This document shows positions 51,627 through 63,500 of a stretch of DNA of 64,000 nucleotides, piece after piece. Source of the DNA: Morinoia aosen (lineage: Eukaryota; Arthropoda; Malacostraca; Amphipoda; Talitridae). The translations under genes and the position numbers were made by a program. Location: assembly GCA_030386875.1 (NCBI GenBank), contig CM059579.1:89346253-89410252 (forward strand), given 5' to 3'. The stretch's first letter is position 1. The number at the start of each line of letters is the position of its first letter. The notes under the pieces were generated by a model, which did no database searches, was not told where the DNA came from, and was given only the letters and a program-made list of their open reading frames with translations.

Positions 51627-54600
51627 TCAGATCATGTCGTAAGCATTTATTTTTTGAAGAAAGGTAATCAGCTGATCTACGGGCGCATTGTGGCCAAGTA
51701 TATTGCTTATTGAATGTGGCCGGCTATCGTCGGAGAAGACTTCAAAACACTGTCGTCGTGTATTGCGCAGCGCGGCGCAGTCGATGAGAACGTGCGTCAC
51801 GGTGAGGCGCGCCCCCAGGCACAAAGGGCAACCAGGCGGAGGCTCTTGTACCTCACTGTTCATGAGGTAGCTGTGGGTGAGGTAGGTGTGGCCGCTTCTG
51901 AGTCGATTAAGTACGACCTCCACTCGGCGTGGCAGTCTTCTTTTTGGCCATGATCCCGGTTCCAACTGGGCCTCGTGCATGAGGCTCCTCCGCTGGTGCC
52001 AGCCTTCCTTCCATTTGCTGTGGATCTTTTTCTCGAGAACCGTTAACCAGTCCCTATAAAATGTTGGGAATCGCTCTGGCGGGCGAAGTGCGGCCGCTTT
52101 TGCTAGACTATCGACGGTCTCGTTACCTCGAATCCCCACATGGCTGGGGATCCAGCAAAACTTGATGGTTTTACGATTCTGGGCAAGGTCGTGAATCTGG
52201 TGTTGGAGAAGGCGGCCATGAGGATGGTCCGTGCGTTTGTCGAGGAGAACTCGCAAAACACTCAGGGAATCACTAAAGATAATAAATTGGTCCTTAGGAT
52301 GATCCCGAATGATCTGTAGTGCTAGATCAATGGCATACAGTTCCGCAGTGAATATGGTGGATACTTGGGGAAGTGAAATCTGTTTCTGAATGCTGCTACA
52401 GAATGCCGCAGCGCCAACGCCGTCGTTGCTCTTGGAGCCAACTGTGAAGACGGCAGTGTGGCCTGGGTAATTTTCGCTTGCTAGTCGGTGGTATTCCTGG
52501 ATGTATGTAGTTGGATGGGTTGTTTCTTTTTTTAGGGCTGTTAGTTCCAAATTTATGTCGATGGCGACCGTATTCCATGTTGGGACGTTAAGGTTCAGTA
52601 GCCGGTACGAGAAAGCGGGTTTGATATAAGGGGGTTCGAGATTTAGGGATTCAATGTTATTGAGTGTGCGAATGGCAAATGAAGGCACAACTTTCTTATT
52701 TACGTACAATCTCCTGTCAATAGGAGGGATAGCAGAGTTAAAGGCTGGGTTACCTAAGTGGCTTTTCATTTTGAAATAATATTTTAAGGAAAGTAGTTGC
52801 CTTCGCAGGTTCAGCGGCATTTCACCCGTTAAAACTTGGAGGCTTGCGGCAGGTGTGGATTTGAAGGCTCCTGTAGCCAGACGCAAGCAGTCGTTGGCAA
52901 CGGGATCCAAGAGCTTAAGGGTGGTGTTGGATGCTGATGCGTAGACAATGCATCCGTAGTCCATTATTGACCGAACAAAAAGTTTGTACATGTGGAGAAG
53001 AATGTGCTGATCCCCTCCCCAGTCATGGGAGGAGATGGATTTGAGCATCGCGCATCCTTTCTTGCATTTGGCTCTAATTTCGTTGATGTGTTTTTTCCAT
53101 GTGAGTTTTGTGTCCCACGTGAGTCCAAGAAATTTGATTTCCTCTACAAACTCAATATCTTGATTTGCGATTTTTAGGGGTGGGGGCATCTGGATACCGG
53201 GCAACGTGGTGAAATGTACAGCTTTGGATTTTTCTGATGAGAAAGTGAAACCGTTCTTCAGAGTCTATCGTACGGCACGATCAATACATTCCTGGAGTTT
53301 AATTTTTATGACATTTAGATCACTGTGTCGATAGCCGAGCTGAAAGTCGTCCACAAACAGTGAGGCATGAAATCGAGGATCCTGAGGAATCAGAGAGGCG
53401 ATACTATTGATTTTAATGGCAAAAAGGGTGACCGAGAGCACTGAACCTTGCGGGACGCCTTCTTCTTGCGGGAAGGGGTCGGACAAATAATTGTTGATTC
53501 TGACTCTAAAAGTTCGGTCGCGTAAGAATTCTTGGATGAACGAGGGGAGTCGTCCTCGTAGTTGCATTTGGTGGAGATCTCGCATTATTCCAAATTTCCA
53601 CGTTGTATCGTAAGCTTTCGTTAGGTCGAAGAACACGTTTACGAAGTGTTCGTTGTGTACAAAAGCTCTCCTGATCGTAGTTTCGAGGCGCACTAGGTGG
53701 TCGGTTGTGGATCTACTTCGCCTACCGCCGCACTGGATGTTCGTGAGGCAGCCGTGCATGTTGCAGAAGTCCGAGAGCCTATTGCTGACCAGACGTTCCA
53801 TTGTTTTACAGAGGCAACTGGTTAGTGCGATGGGTCTGTAGTTTTGGGGCGACTGTGGAGATTTATGCGGTTTCGGAAAGGGGATTATAATTGCCTCCCG
53901 CCAGCTGGGGGGGAAATATCCGTTCAGCCAAAATTTATTCATCATGGATAGTAGGCATTGCCTGCCGGCTTCGGGTAAGTGCTTCAACATCTGATAGGAG
54001 ATTTGATCCGCTCCAGGAGAGGTGTCTTTGGTGTTATGAAGAGCCGTTTCTAGTTCTGCTGCTGAGAACGATATGTTGTAAACTTCAGTGTTCGTAGATG
54101 AAAAATTTAAGCCTTCGTTTTGGACCTTTTCTCTTTCTCGTTGAAACTCGACGGGGTAGTTCGTAGCACTGCTTGTATTGCTGAAGGCCATCGCTAGCTT
54201 GTTTGCTATTTGGGGCACGGTGGCCTACGTAATATTATTTTCTTGCAAGATGGATATTTTTCGTTGGGGTTGGCCTTTTATTTTGCGAATATTTGCATAT
54301 ACGGCTGTTAGAGGTGTATTTCTGGTGAACGTATTAGCGAAACTTATCCACGCCTTCCGCTTTTCTTCACGTAAGAGGTTCCTGTGGATTGCTCGTGCTC
54401 TTTTCCACCGAAGAGCATTTTGCATCGATCTGGTCTGGAAGTACTTTTGGTATAGGCGTTCGCTGTTTCGTCGTGTTTCGGTCAATTTTGCGCTCCAATA
54501 GGGCTTTGGAAAGAAGGTTTTAATTTCAATGGTGGGTATGCAATCCACAGCTACAGCCAGTATGGCATTAATAAAGGCTTGGAGGTGTTCTTCACAGTTA

Positions 54601-55362
54601 GTTTCTGGCGAGATTTCCAGCTCTTTCCACTTTGGGTGGTTCTCGTATGAGTGCCAATCTGCTTTTTTTAGGCACCACACAGTTCTGCTAGGCTCGCTTT
54701 GTTGTGCGTTCATTAGCTGGATTAGGATCGGGCAGTGATCGCTGTCCTCAGGAGAGAGACAGGTAGACCATTCCAACTCCGCGTTCAGGCGGGGAGAGGC
54801 TAGTGTTAGGTCTATGGCGGATTCTGAGTTATACGAAATTCTGGTTGGGGATCCTGTATTTAATAGAACGAGGTTCGACTGTTCAAGATCTTGCTCAAGA
54901 ATGCGCCCCCGAGTATCCGTGGTTCTGCATTCCCAAATTGTGCTGTAACTGTTGAAATCACCCATAATAATGCTTGGAGTAGGAAGTTGATTTTCTAGAT
55001 CACGTAGTGCTTCTAGGGTAAGGCTATGATTTCTAGACGTGTACATTGAGACGACTGTGATCGGCCGACTAAGTTGGATGGTGGCTGCGATGACTTGAAA
55101 CTGGGACGTCAAAACGTGTTCTCTGAATGGGACCGAGTTATGGATAAGCAGACCCACTCCTCCATGGGGGGGTGAAGTTAAAGTGACCGTGTTTGATAAG
55201 AAGGGAGTATTGGGGTACAGAGAATGTGCAATTGTGCCATAGCTTGGTTTCATGCAGCGCTACAACAACTGGTCGGTGCTGGTGTATCAATTCCAGCAGT
55301 TCGTCTTTCTTGGCTCGAACTCCTTGACAGTTCCATTGAATAATTGAGGCTAGGTTGTTCAT
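51627..55362 (-). pseudogene. LINE ORF2 (endonuclease, reverse transcriptase, RNase H), broken
   Basis: Starts MNNLASIIQWNCQGVRAKKD, the first APE endonuclease motif. A frameshift near 55250 moves the reading to the frame with HGGVGLLIHN, IIMGDFNSYSTIW and EDSDHCPILI (endonuclease catalytic blocks). An in-frame TAG at 54227-54225 precedes the reverse transcriptase, which has FDLTKAYDTTW (motif A), EGVPQGSVLSVTLF (motif B) and SLFVDDFQL (motif C). A second TAG at 53267-53265 precedes the thumb and an RNase H domain with TAELYAIDLAL, IIFSDSLSVLRVL and WIPSHVGIRGNETVDSLAK. A Cys/His tail, CPLCLGARLTVTHVLIDC, completes it. Apart from these three breaks the frame is intact, so inactivation is recent. 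Confidence 0.9.
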
Positions 55363-56480
55363 AGCTCGGATGTGGATGGATTTGTTTTATATTCGTTGAA
55401 AATTTCTTCGGTTTCTCTTCTAACTGCAGGATTGTTCTTGCTGGTTATTTCACAGTCGCTGAGAGCGGAATCGTAATTTGGGGTCATTTGTATCGCTGTA
55501 GTATAAAGTTCGCCGGTATCAGGATTCATACACACTGCCTCTGTTAGTTGTTTCTTTTCCGTAGGACGCTCCTGATGTTCGGAATTTTTCCGCTTTCTTC
55601 GCGTGCTACCGTCCACAGGTTTGACAGGACTATCAGCAGCGGCAGCGCTCGGAGGTTCCATTTCCCTCGGTGGGGTTTGGCTTGCCGCTGTGTTGGCGGC
55701 GGTCGTCTGCACTGCACTGACGAAGGAGCGTCGATATTGAGGACATTCTGCATCCAATTTAGCTTTTGCTTGGGCTCTACTAAGACTAAATTTGTGTTGT
55801 AGTGTTACAACTTCTTGTTGGTATTTAAATTCGATGCATTTAAGGGTTCCGGTGAAATGATTTTGGCCGCAGTGATGACATTCTATTTTTGAGCTGGTAC
55901 ATTCTGTGGCACTGGGATTGGCGTTATCACACCGAGCTCAAATCGGGATGTTGCTTGAGCACCACTTTTGGGTATGCCCGTATTCCAGGCATATTTTACA
56001 AAGCATCGGGCGTGGTACGTAGGCGTATACTTTGCTCTTTGATTGTTCGCCTGGCACTGTTAGATATTCTGGGAGGTCTCCACGGAAAGTTAGTAGCAAT
56101 GGTTGGGCGAGTGGGTCCTTGGGTCGGATCCATGTTGCCTTGGTCACATCGTGGAGGTCGTGATCTTCTTTGAATCCTTTGCGGAAGTTCTCAAAATCTG
56201 TCCGGTCGTACTCGTATATGTAAACAAGTCCTTTGGCGGCATTGGAGTGGCAATATTCGGATATGGTGACAGGTATGTTATTGATTGACTTTATCTTGCG
56301 GACAGAGTCGCTCTGGCGTGAATTGCAGATTTCGATTATAAAGGAATCGTTCCCCTTAGAGGAAATGCGTTTGGGTTTGGTCCCAAGTTCCCGTTGCAGG
56401 CTCTTCTCCAGTATCCACGGTGAGAGTTTGCGTTTTTCGGTTGCATCGATTTTGCAGAGAAAGTGCTCGGTGAAGGTTTT
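55359..56480 (-). pseudogene. LINE ORF1 (gag-like, zinc knuckles) with internal TGA
   Basis: Reads from about 56480 without a clear ATG: FTEHFLCKIDATEKRKLSPW onward, through DSFIIEICNSRQSDSVRKIK, to a zinc knuckle CKICLEYGHTQKWC (Cx2Cx4Hx4C). A single TGA at 55940-55938 interrupts the frame. It then continues with a second Cys/His motif, CHHCGQNHFTGTLKC, and a basic Pro/Thr-rich tail. A TGA at 56483-56481 precedes it, so the start may be lost. It ends at 55359, overlapping the ORF2 start. Nucleic-acid chaperone and RNA-packaging roles are known for such proteins. Confidence 0.82.
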
Positions 56481-56527
56481 TCATGATTTTTCAGAGTATT
56501 CGTCAGAGTTGTGGTAAAGTTGTCTTG

Positions 56528-57130
56528 CGCGTAGAGATGTGACTAAAAAAAACCGTGCCGTTTTTTTAAAAAAACCGTTTTTTTTACAAAAAAAACCATG
56601 GCCAACAAAACGTGGATATTTTGTTTTTTTTAAATATTTTGTCTGTAAATAACTCAGCAAGGAAAAGAACCACTTTACATTATTTGTTTTCATGTCAGAT
56701 TACAAAATAAAACAGCATACTTCTTAATTGATGGTTTTCTATGGTTTTATGAGATTTTTCATTTCCTGCGGTTCCATGTTTTGATATTATATTCATTTTA
56801 CAATACATGTGAATGACCTTCAACTCCCGAAATGGTGTGTTATAATAACATATCTTTACTTATGATCATTGATAGAGATGTGACTGAAAAATCATTGTTT
56901 TTTTAAGCATGTTATTTATACAAAAATTATGGCTAAAAAACATGGATATCAATATATTTTATGTGATCTAAAAAATCCAATGCTGTTTTTTTTAAAACAT
57001 TGTTTTTTAACCAAAAAATCATGGCTTAAAAAACATGACTATTATTATATTATATGGGACCAAAAAAATTTTTTTTAAAAAAACATTTAAAAAAAATCAC
57101 GGCTAAAAAACACGGATGTAAATATCAGGA
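56528..57130. repeat. AT-rich degenerate repeat array (CATGGCTAAAAAACATGG-type)
   Basis: Diverged units combining TAGAGATGTGACT, runs of A or T, CATGGCTAAAAAACATGGAT and ATTATATTTTATGTGACC, at intervals of about 55-60 bp. The same motifs reappear, partly inverted, at 59440-60170 and 60404-60570. Confidence 0.6.
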
Positions 57131-58690
57131 AAGTTATTTTCTTTAAGCAGACAAACTTATAAACAAAGAACGCTGTTAATATTGAAATCATATTTATTAG
57201 AACTGTACTAGGTCACGTCATTTTGCATCTCTGTCATAGGGCCTGCAGCATCTCGGTGTGAACTTCCCATCTATCAGAAATTTTAATTTTTCCTGAAATT
57301 TCTGTTAGAAATTTAGAAACTATTTCATTTTACGTTTGCTAAGCGATTCGCATATTCATCTTACTTATTTCTGTCGACAACAATGAGCACCACAGCCGTC
57401 AGTTCAGTGCAGCAGAACGAACGTTCTTTCCATAATTAGGAGTATTTCCTCATATTGATTTTGTTATTTCTTTCTCTTTTCTGTATTAATATTTAACGTC
57501 CGTATGACAAATATACCATGAAATACATTTTGAGTGTACACCAATAAACAAGTTTATAGATGTGAGGGTTGTGCAAAGTTTATAATGAAATTAATTTTTG
57601 GCTAACGTTGTCTCGCTATTTCAAAATCATTCTCGAAGATGTTTTCAATCGATTTTCGGCTGAGCTGGGGGGAAAGGGGTAATTTAAGCATTGCAGTTAG
57701 TCTTTTTATATTTATTTTTTTTCCGTGCGTTCAGCGCACACTAGCACCGAACTTTCAAATCGGAAAAAACTCTAAATTTCTGTAATCAAAATTATTTTTT
57801 GGATCAAGGCCTAATCTTCCTATATGTGCCAATTTTGTGAATATTCTCCACTCAGATGTGATATCCGGCCACAATGTTACTCCATTTTATCCCACGTACA
57901 AATGTCCGTATAATGCTGAAGAGTTGTGTTGCTTCTTGACTATAACTTGATTTTTCTTAAAAATTTCTGTGAAGAAATTAAAAAACAGCTCATTTTTATG
58001 CTTTTCGAAGTCTTCTCTTCCTTTTAGTTATCTTTTGCGAAAAATTACTTAGGATTACAGTGAGCTCAGCTGTCATTTTCTGTGTAGTAGATGGTAGGTT
58101 GCTTCTTTCTTTTATCTTATATATGTATTTTTTTTTTCTAATATTTTATTTTCAGTAAGTATATATATATATTAATATGTGTGTGTACGTGTGTAGGTAT
58201 ATATATGTATCTACATAAATAGATATACATGTTTCTATTTCATTTCTTTACGCAAGAACCATTCGGTTAATAAATTTTATTGCAATAGCGAAATGATTCA
58301 AAAATACATCTAGCACTTCCCCAGAGGGCGTTTCTGTGAATCGGATTAATGTCATATATAATTAATGAAATAAAGTGCAGTTTGAGCATATGAATCGTAG
58401 TAAAATTATCTTTCTGTCCGTATGTTGTACAAGCTATGAATTTTGATATTGAATATATGTTTGTTTACCCATTTCTACCAATATTTTTTAGATATTTGTC
58501 AATCATGAGTGGTAACCGGCTTACACTGTATCTCTATTTTATCCCATGCACCCATGTCCGCATGATGTGGTGAATATCGAGAAGATATGAAATATGTTTT
58601 TGGTGGTGATAGGGCTTTGCATATTTTTAGGGCATATTTTTCATTTCTCATTCAACTACCCTTGACAGAGATAGACTATTGGCAAGCCAC
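57131..58690. other. AT-rich region without recognised genes
   Basis: No supported coding sequence. A short segment (ATTTTATCCCACGTACAAAT then GTCCGTATAATG, near 57888) recurs diverged near 58535. A TA/TG-rich microsatellite lies at about 58155-58235. Confidence 0.4.
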
Positions 58691-58696
58691 GTGTGG

Positions 58697-59110
58697 TTTG
58701 TCTATTAGTACGCCTCGTATATTTTGTCTATTAATATGCCTCGTATGGTCTATCTATTTTGTACACCTCTGATAGCTTGTCTATTAGTACACCTCGTATA
58801 GTTTGCCTATTATTATCATGCCTCGTATGGCTTATCTATTTGTACACCTCGGATGGTTTGTCAATTAGTACTCCTAGTATAGAACTTTTGTTAGACTACT
58901 AGCACACCACAAATGGTTTGTCTATTAGAACGCCTCGTATATTTTGTCAATTAATATGCCTCGTATGGTCTATCTACTTGTACACCTCTGACAGCTTGTC
59001 TATTAGTACACCTCGTATAGTTTGTCTATTATTATGCCTCGTATGGCTCATCTACTTGTACACCTCGGATGGTTTGTCAATTAGTACTCCTCGTATGGAA
59101 CATTTGTTTT
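58697..59110 (+). repeat. Higher-order tandem repeat, about 28-30 bp units in a 220-bp period
   Basis: Units like TTTGTCTATTAGTACACCTC then GTATAG alternate among at least four variants (CGCCTCGTATATT, TGCCTCGTATGG, CACCTCTGATAG, CTCCTCGTATGG). The variant order from 58697 is repeated from 58917. The frame open across it at 58918-59112 is only the repeat. Confidence 0.75.
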
Positions 59111-59210
59111 AGGATGCCCTATATTTAAGAAACTTTTAAAAGCCAATATGTTGGCATGTATCTCATGTGACAATTTGGAAATAAACGTTTTTTTCTTTTT
59201 TTTTTTTTTT

Positions 59211-59427
59211 TTAGAATAAAATATCTACAAAGAATCTATTCATTATATAAAACCTTTTGGAGACCAGCTCCATCCTCAGTAAGTCATTCAGTAAAATGTG
59301 GTAAAATGGACAATGAATTTTCACTGTTCCTTTAAAAAACATTTTGCTGAATGACTTACTGAGGATGGAGCTGGTCTCCGAAAGGTTTTATAGAGTGAAT
59401 AGATTCTTTGTGGATATTTTATTCTAA
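59211..59427. mobile_element. 217-bp foldback (MITE-like)
   Basis: TTAGAATAAAATATCTACAA then AGAATCTATTCA pairs with the complement ending TGGATATTTTATTCTAA. The arms are about 80 bp and include GAGACCAGCTCCATCCTCAG / CTGAGGATGGAGCTGGTCTC. The loop is about 50 bp. The arms differ by only a few bases, so it is young or still pairing in duplex form. Confidence 0.8.
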
Positions 59428-59439
59428 GACCTGGTACGT

Positions 59440-60570
59440 TTCTAATGGATATTAATATATTTTATGTGACCAAAAAATCCATGCTGTTTTTTGAATATGT
59501 TTTTGTTACAAATAAGTCATGAATAAAAAACACGGATATTAATATACTTCATTTGACCATAAGCAACCATGCTGTTTTTTTTAACATCTTTTTTACAGAA
59601 AAATCATGACTAAAAAAACATGGATATTAATGACTTTTTGTGAAAAAACCATGGTTTTTAAAAATGTCATGGTTTTTTTTGGTCAGATAAAATTTAATAA
59701 TAGTCATTTTTTTTAGTCATGAATTTTTGTAAAAAAAAACTTTTTTTTCAAAAAGCATTGTTTTTGGTCACATAAAATAAATTAATATTCATGTTCTTTT
59801 TACAATGAAGTCCTGACCAAAAAATAAATAATAAATAACTTTTTAATAAAAAAAACCTGTTTAAAAAACAATGAATTTTTTGGTGACATAAAATATATTA
59901 GTCCATGATTTTAAGACACGATTTTTTTTGGAAAACACGTGAAATAAAACAGCATGGTTTTCTTGATCACATAAAATATATTCATATCCAGGTTTTCTTA
60001 CACATCATTGTCAGTAAAAAACACATTTTTTAAAAAAAACAGCATGGGTTTTTTAGGTCTCAAAGATATTCATGTTTTTTTAGTCATGATTTTGTAGTAA
60101 AAAAACATTTTTTTGGTCTAATAAATATGTTATTCATGTTTTTTCAGTCATGATTTTGAGTAAAAAAAATATTTTTTAACACATTCCCTGCGAAGGGACC
60201 CACCGGTGGTCACTTAGGTGATTTTCATAGTGCTGTTGACCCACCTGCAGTCACTAACTTATTGTTTATTAATACTTAATGAAAGCTTAATATACGCAAG
60301 ATCCAGTTAATGTTAGCCATTTTCAAAGTTGATTGACGCAATTGACGTTAAATTTGAATTGAATATTGAACTAAAGTTTAACCCATCGCAGTTAACGTGT
60401 TAAAAACTGCATGGGGTTTTTAGTTCATATAAAATATATTGTGTTTTTTGGTAATGATTTTTTTTGTAAAAAAACAGCATGGTTATATTTGGTACCAGAA
60501 AATATATTAATATTAATATATTTTCACGTCAGATTGCATGCATGGTTATATTTGGTACCAGAAAATATAT
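59440..60570. repeat. AT-rich degenerate repeat array with embedded MITE
   Basis: Same motifs as 56528-57130 (CATGGATATTAATATATTTT, GTGACCAAAAAATCCATGCT and their complements). It is interrupted by the TTAA MITE at 60176-60403. Near the end a 62-bp step repeats CATGGTTATATTTGGTACCA. Confidence 0.6.
60176..60403 (+). mobile_element. TTAA-type MITE, family 1, in AT-rich array
   Basis: Bounded by TTAA on both sides: TTAACACATTCCCTGCGAAG and ATCGCAGTTAACGTGTTAA. It shares GGGACCCACCGGTGGTCACT, CCAGTTAATGTTAGCCATTT and TTGAATTGAATATTGAACT with the other members. It is the copy with the clearest intact TTAA ends. Confidence 0.88.
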
Positions 60571-63500
60571 TAAGGAGATCGTCCCAGGCCCTTGCCAGAC
60601 TCTGTCGATTCCATGGTCATGTTTGGTTTCGCCGTTAGATGGTTTGAACCTGAAGTAATAGTTCTTGACGGCCAAACCCAAACAACTCTCGACAAGGTAT
60701 CTGAGAAACTATCAGAGGGATAATGACGACAATTGGACTCAGCTTAGTTTGGGTGGTTTATTTGAGGGAAACCAGGAGGACTGGCTTTTAGCTTGATCTC
60801 GAAGAGCTTGTCTAGGGGGGCACTCCGTGCCGGCGGGTCAGGCTGGCGTCGGCGAAGTCCGTCACGCGATGGAGTCGGCAGGAGGTGAGTGAGTTGTATT
60901 TGGGGACTTTGAATGAGCTCAATTTAGATTCTGGCAGCTTAGGCCTTAGGAAAACAGTGACGGGAGGATGAGTCACGTTATGATTTCAGCTTTATAAATT
61001 TCAAGCGGGACAATCGAGTTATCGTCGGTGGGAGCAAGGAAAGTTATCTAGCCTGTGAGTGCAGTCTTTAGGCTTTTGCGAACTTCAATATTTAACCAAG
61101 ATGCTCTGCAAAGGGGATCGATGGTAAATGATGTAGCTCAGGTGTAAGGCTCAGGTAGATTTTTAACTGGCCTATCTCAGGCTAATGACAAATGGCACAG
61201 CTCAAAAATAAGGTAAGGTGGGAGCCAGGTAACTTACAGCTCAGGTTAGCACCCAGGGAGAAATATGTGGTGGTGGCGTTTGGCGATGTCGTTGGTCCTG
61301 TAAGGGGCGGAGACGCTGGATGAAAAGTTCCAGTGGAGACATCAAGACATTCCACCACTGACAATCCCCACATTTTAATGACAATCTTCCCACAACGGAG
61401 AAACTCTGAGAAAATCCTACAGATTCAACACGAGCTAACTTAAGAAATCTCTCTTTTGTCAAGCTCAAAAGTAGGACAGAATCAATTTAGAAACTCGTGT
61501 ACTCGAGAACATCTCTCTATCTGTATGAGAATTTAACAGGAAAAAAATCCTAACTTTCATACTGAAAAGCACTGGCAAACATCATTGATAAAAAGATAAG
61601 GAATAATATCTACCTGAGAAGAGAAACACTAAACATGTTGCTTGCACATAAAGAAAATATCCACAAGACGAAACATAAAAATCAGGGTGACGATGACCCG
61701 GCGGTTTTTTTACGTTACGCCATTTGCGATAAACCGCCGGCATAACATCGTTCACGAAGTATGTTGTACCCGAAGAGTACGCGTTTACGATGAGAGATGC
61801 TAGTATGTATTTCTGCCGAAAGAATAAAGATTTGATTTAATATGTTGATAGTGATTTATATTGAAATAAGTGCGATTAAACGCAAGATTTAAGGAGTATA
61901 AAAATTAAGAAAAAACTAAAACTTTAGCAGGCATAGACATGAATAATCTTCGTAATTTATACCGTACGAAATTATTAAAAGACATTTTTAATTATTATTT
62001 CACGTTGAAACACATTTAAGAAAAACTACTGCAAGTATGTTTGTAAAAAGAGATATTAATTCCACGTACAAAAAAAGATTTAAATTGACATGAGTCGGCA
62101 GCTTGTGCTTGGCCATCTTGGAAAACAAAGACACCGGGAACAAAGACGCCAGCAGTTCTGTCGTGCTCTCTCACGAGTTTTTTTATGACGAATTTCAATA
62201 TCAATATGACCGCTGCAAAATGTATAACTTTCAGTAAGGCAAAAACTTAGTTGATTTAATATAATGATTCGACACAGAAATGAATCGTGACACGCAAATG
62301 TTTACGCTATTTCACGTTGAGGTAGCATTCGAAATACACATGCCAGTCTAAGAGTTTTAGCACTATTTTTAAATGTATCACTACATCACGACACTGAACA
62401 GATCTTTACGTTTAAACACAATACACACTAAAAAACATGGCACATATACTTTACCAGTTTTCTTCCTATGCAAACACTTAATTTCTTTTAACTTACGAGA
62501 GATGTGCGCACGATAACAAAGCCACAAGCAAGAGTGCGTCAGTTCAAGCGACGCGCTCGGATGTTGCCAATTCGGGCTGCTTTAAAACTCGAAATGTCGA
62601 TTGATTATTTTATCTCTCATGTATTTACACACAAACTTCAATGATTACGAATTAGAAGTAGAAAATGATTAATAATAATTTAGAGTAAGATTTTTAATGC
62701 TAATAATTATTTCATTTAAGTGCGAATGGGAAGTTTATAATTTTTACGCTTTGTAGCGACTGCTACAGTCATTTTGCATGTTTTTGTTGTAAAAGGACCC
62801 TTAGGTGGTAGACTATTCGTTCCTAAAATTTTATGGCGCTACGGACAATAATTCCCCCCCCCCGGGGGGGGGGGGGTAAGGCGACCAAAATCTTTCAATT
62901 TTTCCGATTTTGACCCCACATAAAAAGAGAACAAATAGGAAATGGAAAAAAAGCTCAATTTGAGTTTGTTAGAAATGTTTCAAGGATTCTAAAACGGTCT
63001 TTGCTTTTGTTCTAGCATCAAAACTGAAGGAGGAGTTCCATTTTGAAATATCAATATAAATGAAAAGCACCCAAAATATTCCATTTTTTCCCGATTTTGA
63101 CCCCATATAAAAAGAGAACAAATGGGAAATTAAAAAAAGCTGAATTTGAGTTTGTTAGAAATGTTCCAAGGATTCTAAAACGGTCTTTGCTTTTGCTCTA
63201 GCATCAAAACTGAAGGAGTTCCATTATGAAATATCAATATTAGTGAAATATCAATACCTGAAAACCAATATGTCAAATTTTTGCAAAATCTAAGGCCTGA
63301 ATCAAAAAAATGAATGGAATCAATTGTGTTTCTTTTCAAAGGTTACATATCATAGTCAGATTTTGTAAGAATCAGACTGAAAGTAAAAATTTTCATTTTG
63401 TTGAAAAAAAAAAGAATTTTTTTTTTGAAATCACAATTCACACTTTGAATATGAAGTTATGTATGGAAATTATCAAAATAAAAATAAAAACTGCATTCAA

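Larger units (their letters stand above)
50898..56517 (-). mobile_element. I-like LINE, nearly full length, inactivated
   Basis: Non-LTR retrotransposon on the minus strand. In order: a gag-like ORF1 with zinc knuckles, ORF2 with APE endonuclease, reverse transcriptase and RNase H, about 700 bp of 3' UTR, and a (TTA)n/(TAA)n tail (plus-strand AATAATAATAATAATAAT at 50898-50922). The RNase H domain, FVDD motif C and TAA tail point to the I group. ORF1 stop and ORF2 start overlap as ATGA at 55362-55359. It is disabled by one TGA in ORF1, one frameshift and two TAG codons in ORF2, and the 5' end may be slightly truncated. Confidence 0.88.

Noticed and set aside
55138..55253. Separate small gene starting with the endonuclease motif
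   Set aside because: It is the first part of LINE ORF2 cut off by a frameshift near 55250.
58918..59112. Small membrane-like protein
   Set aside because: It is the higher-order tandem repeat read in an open frame.
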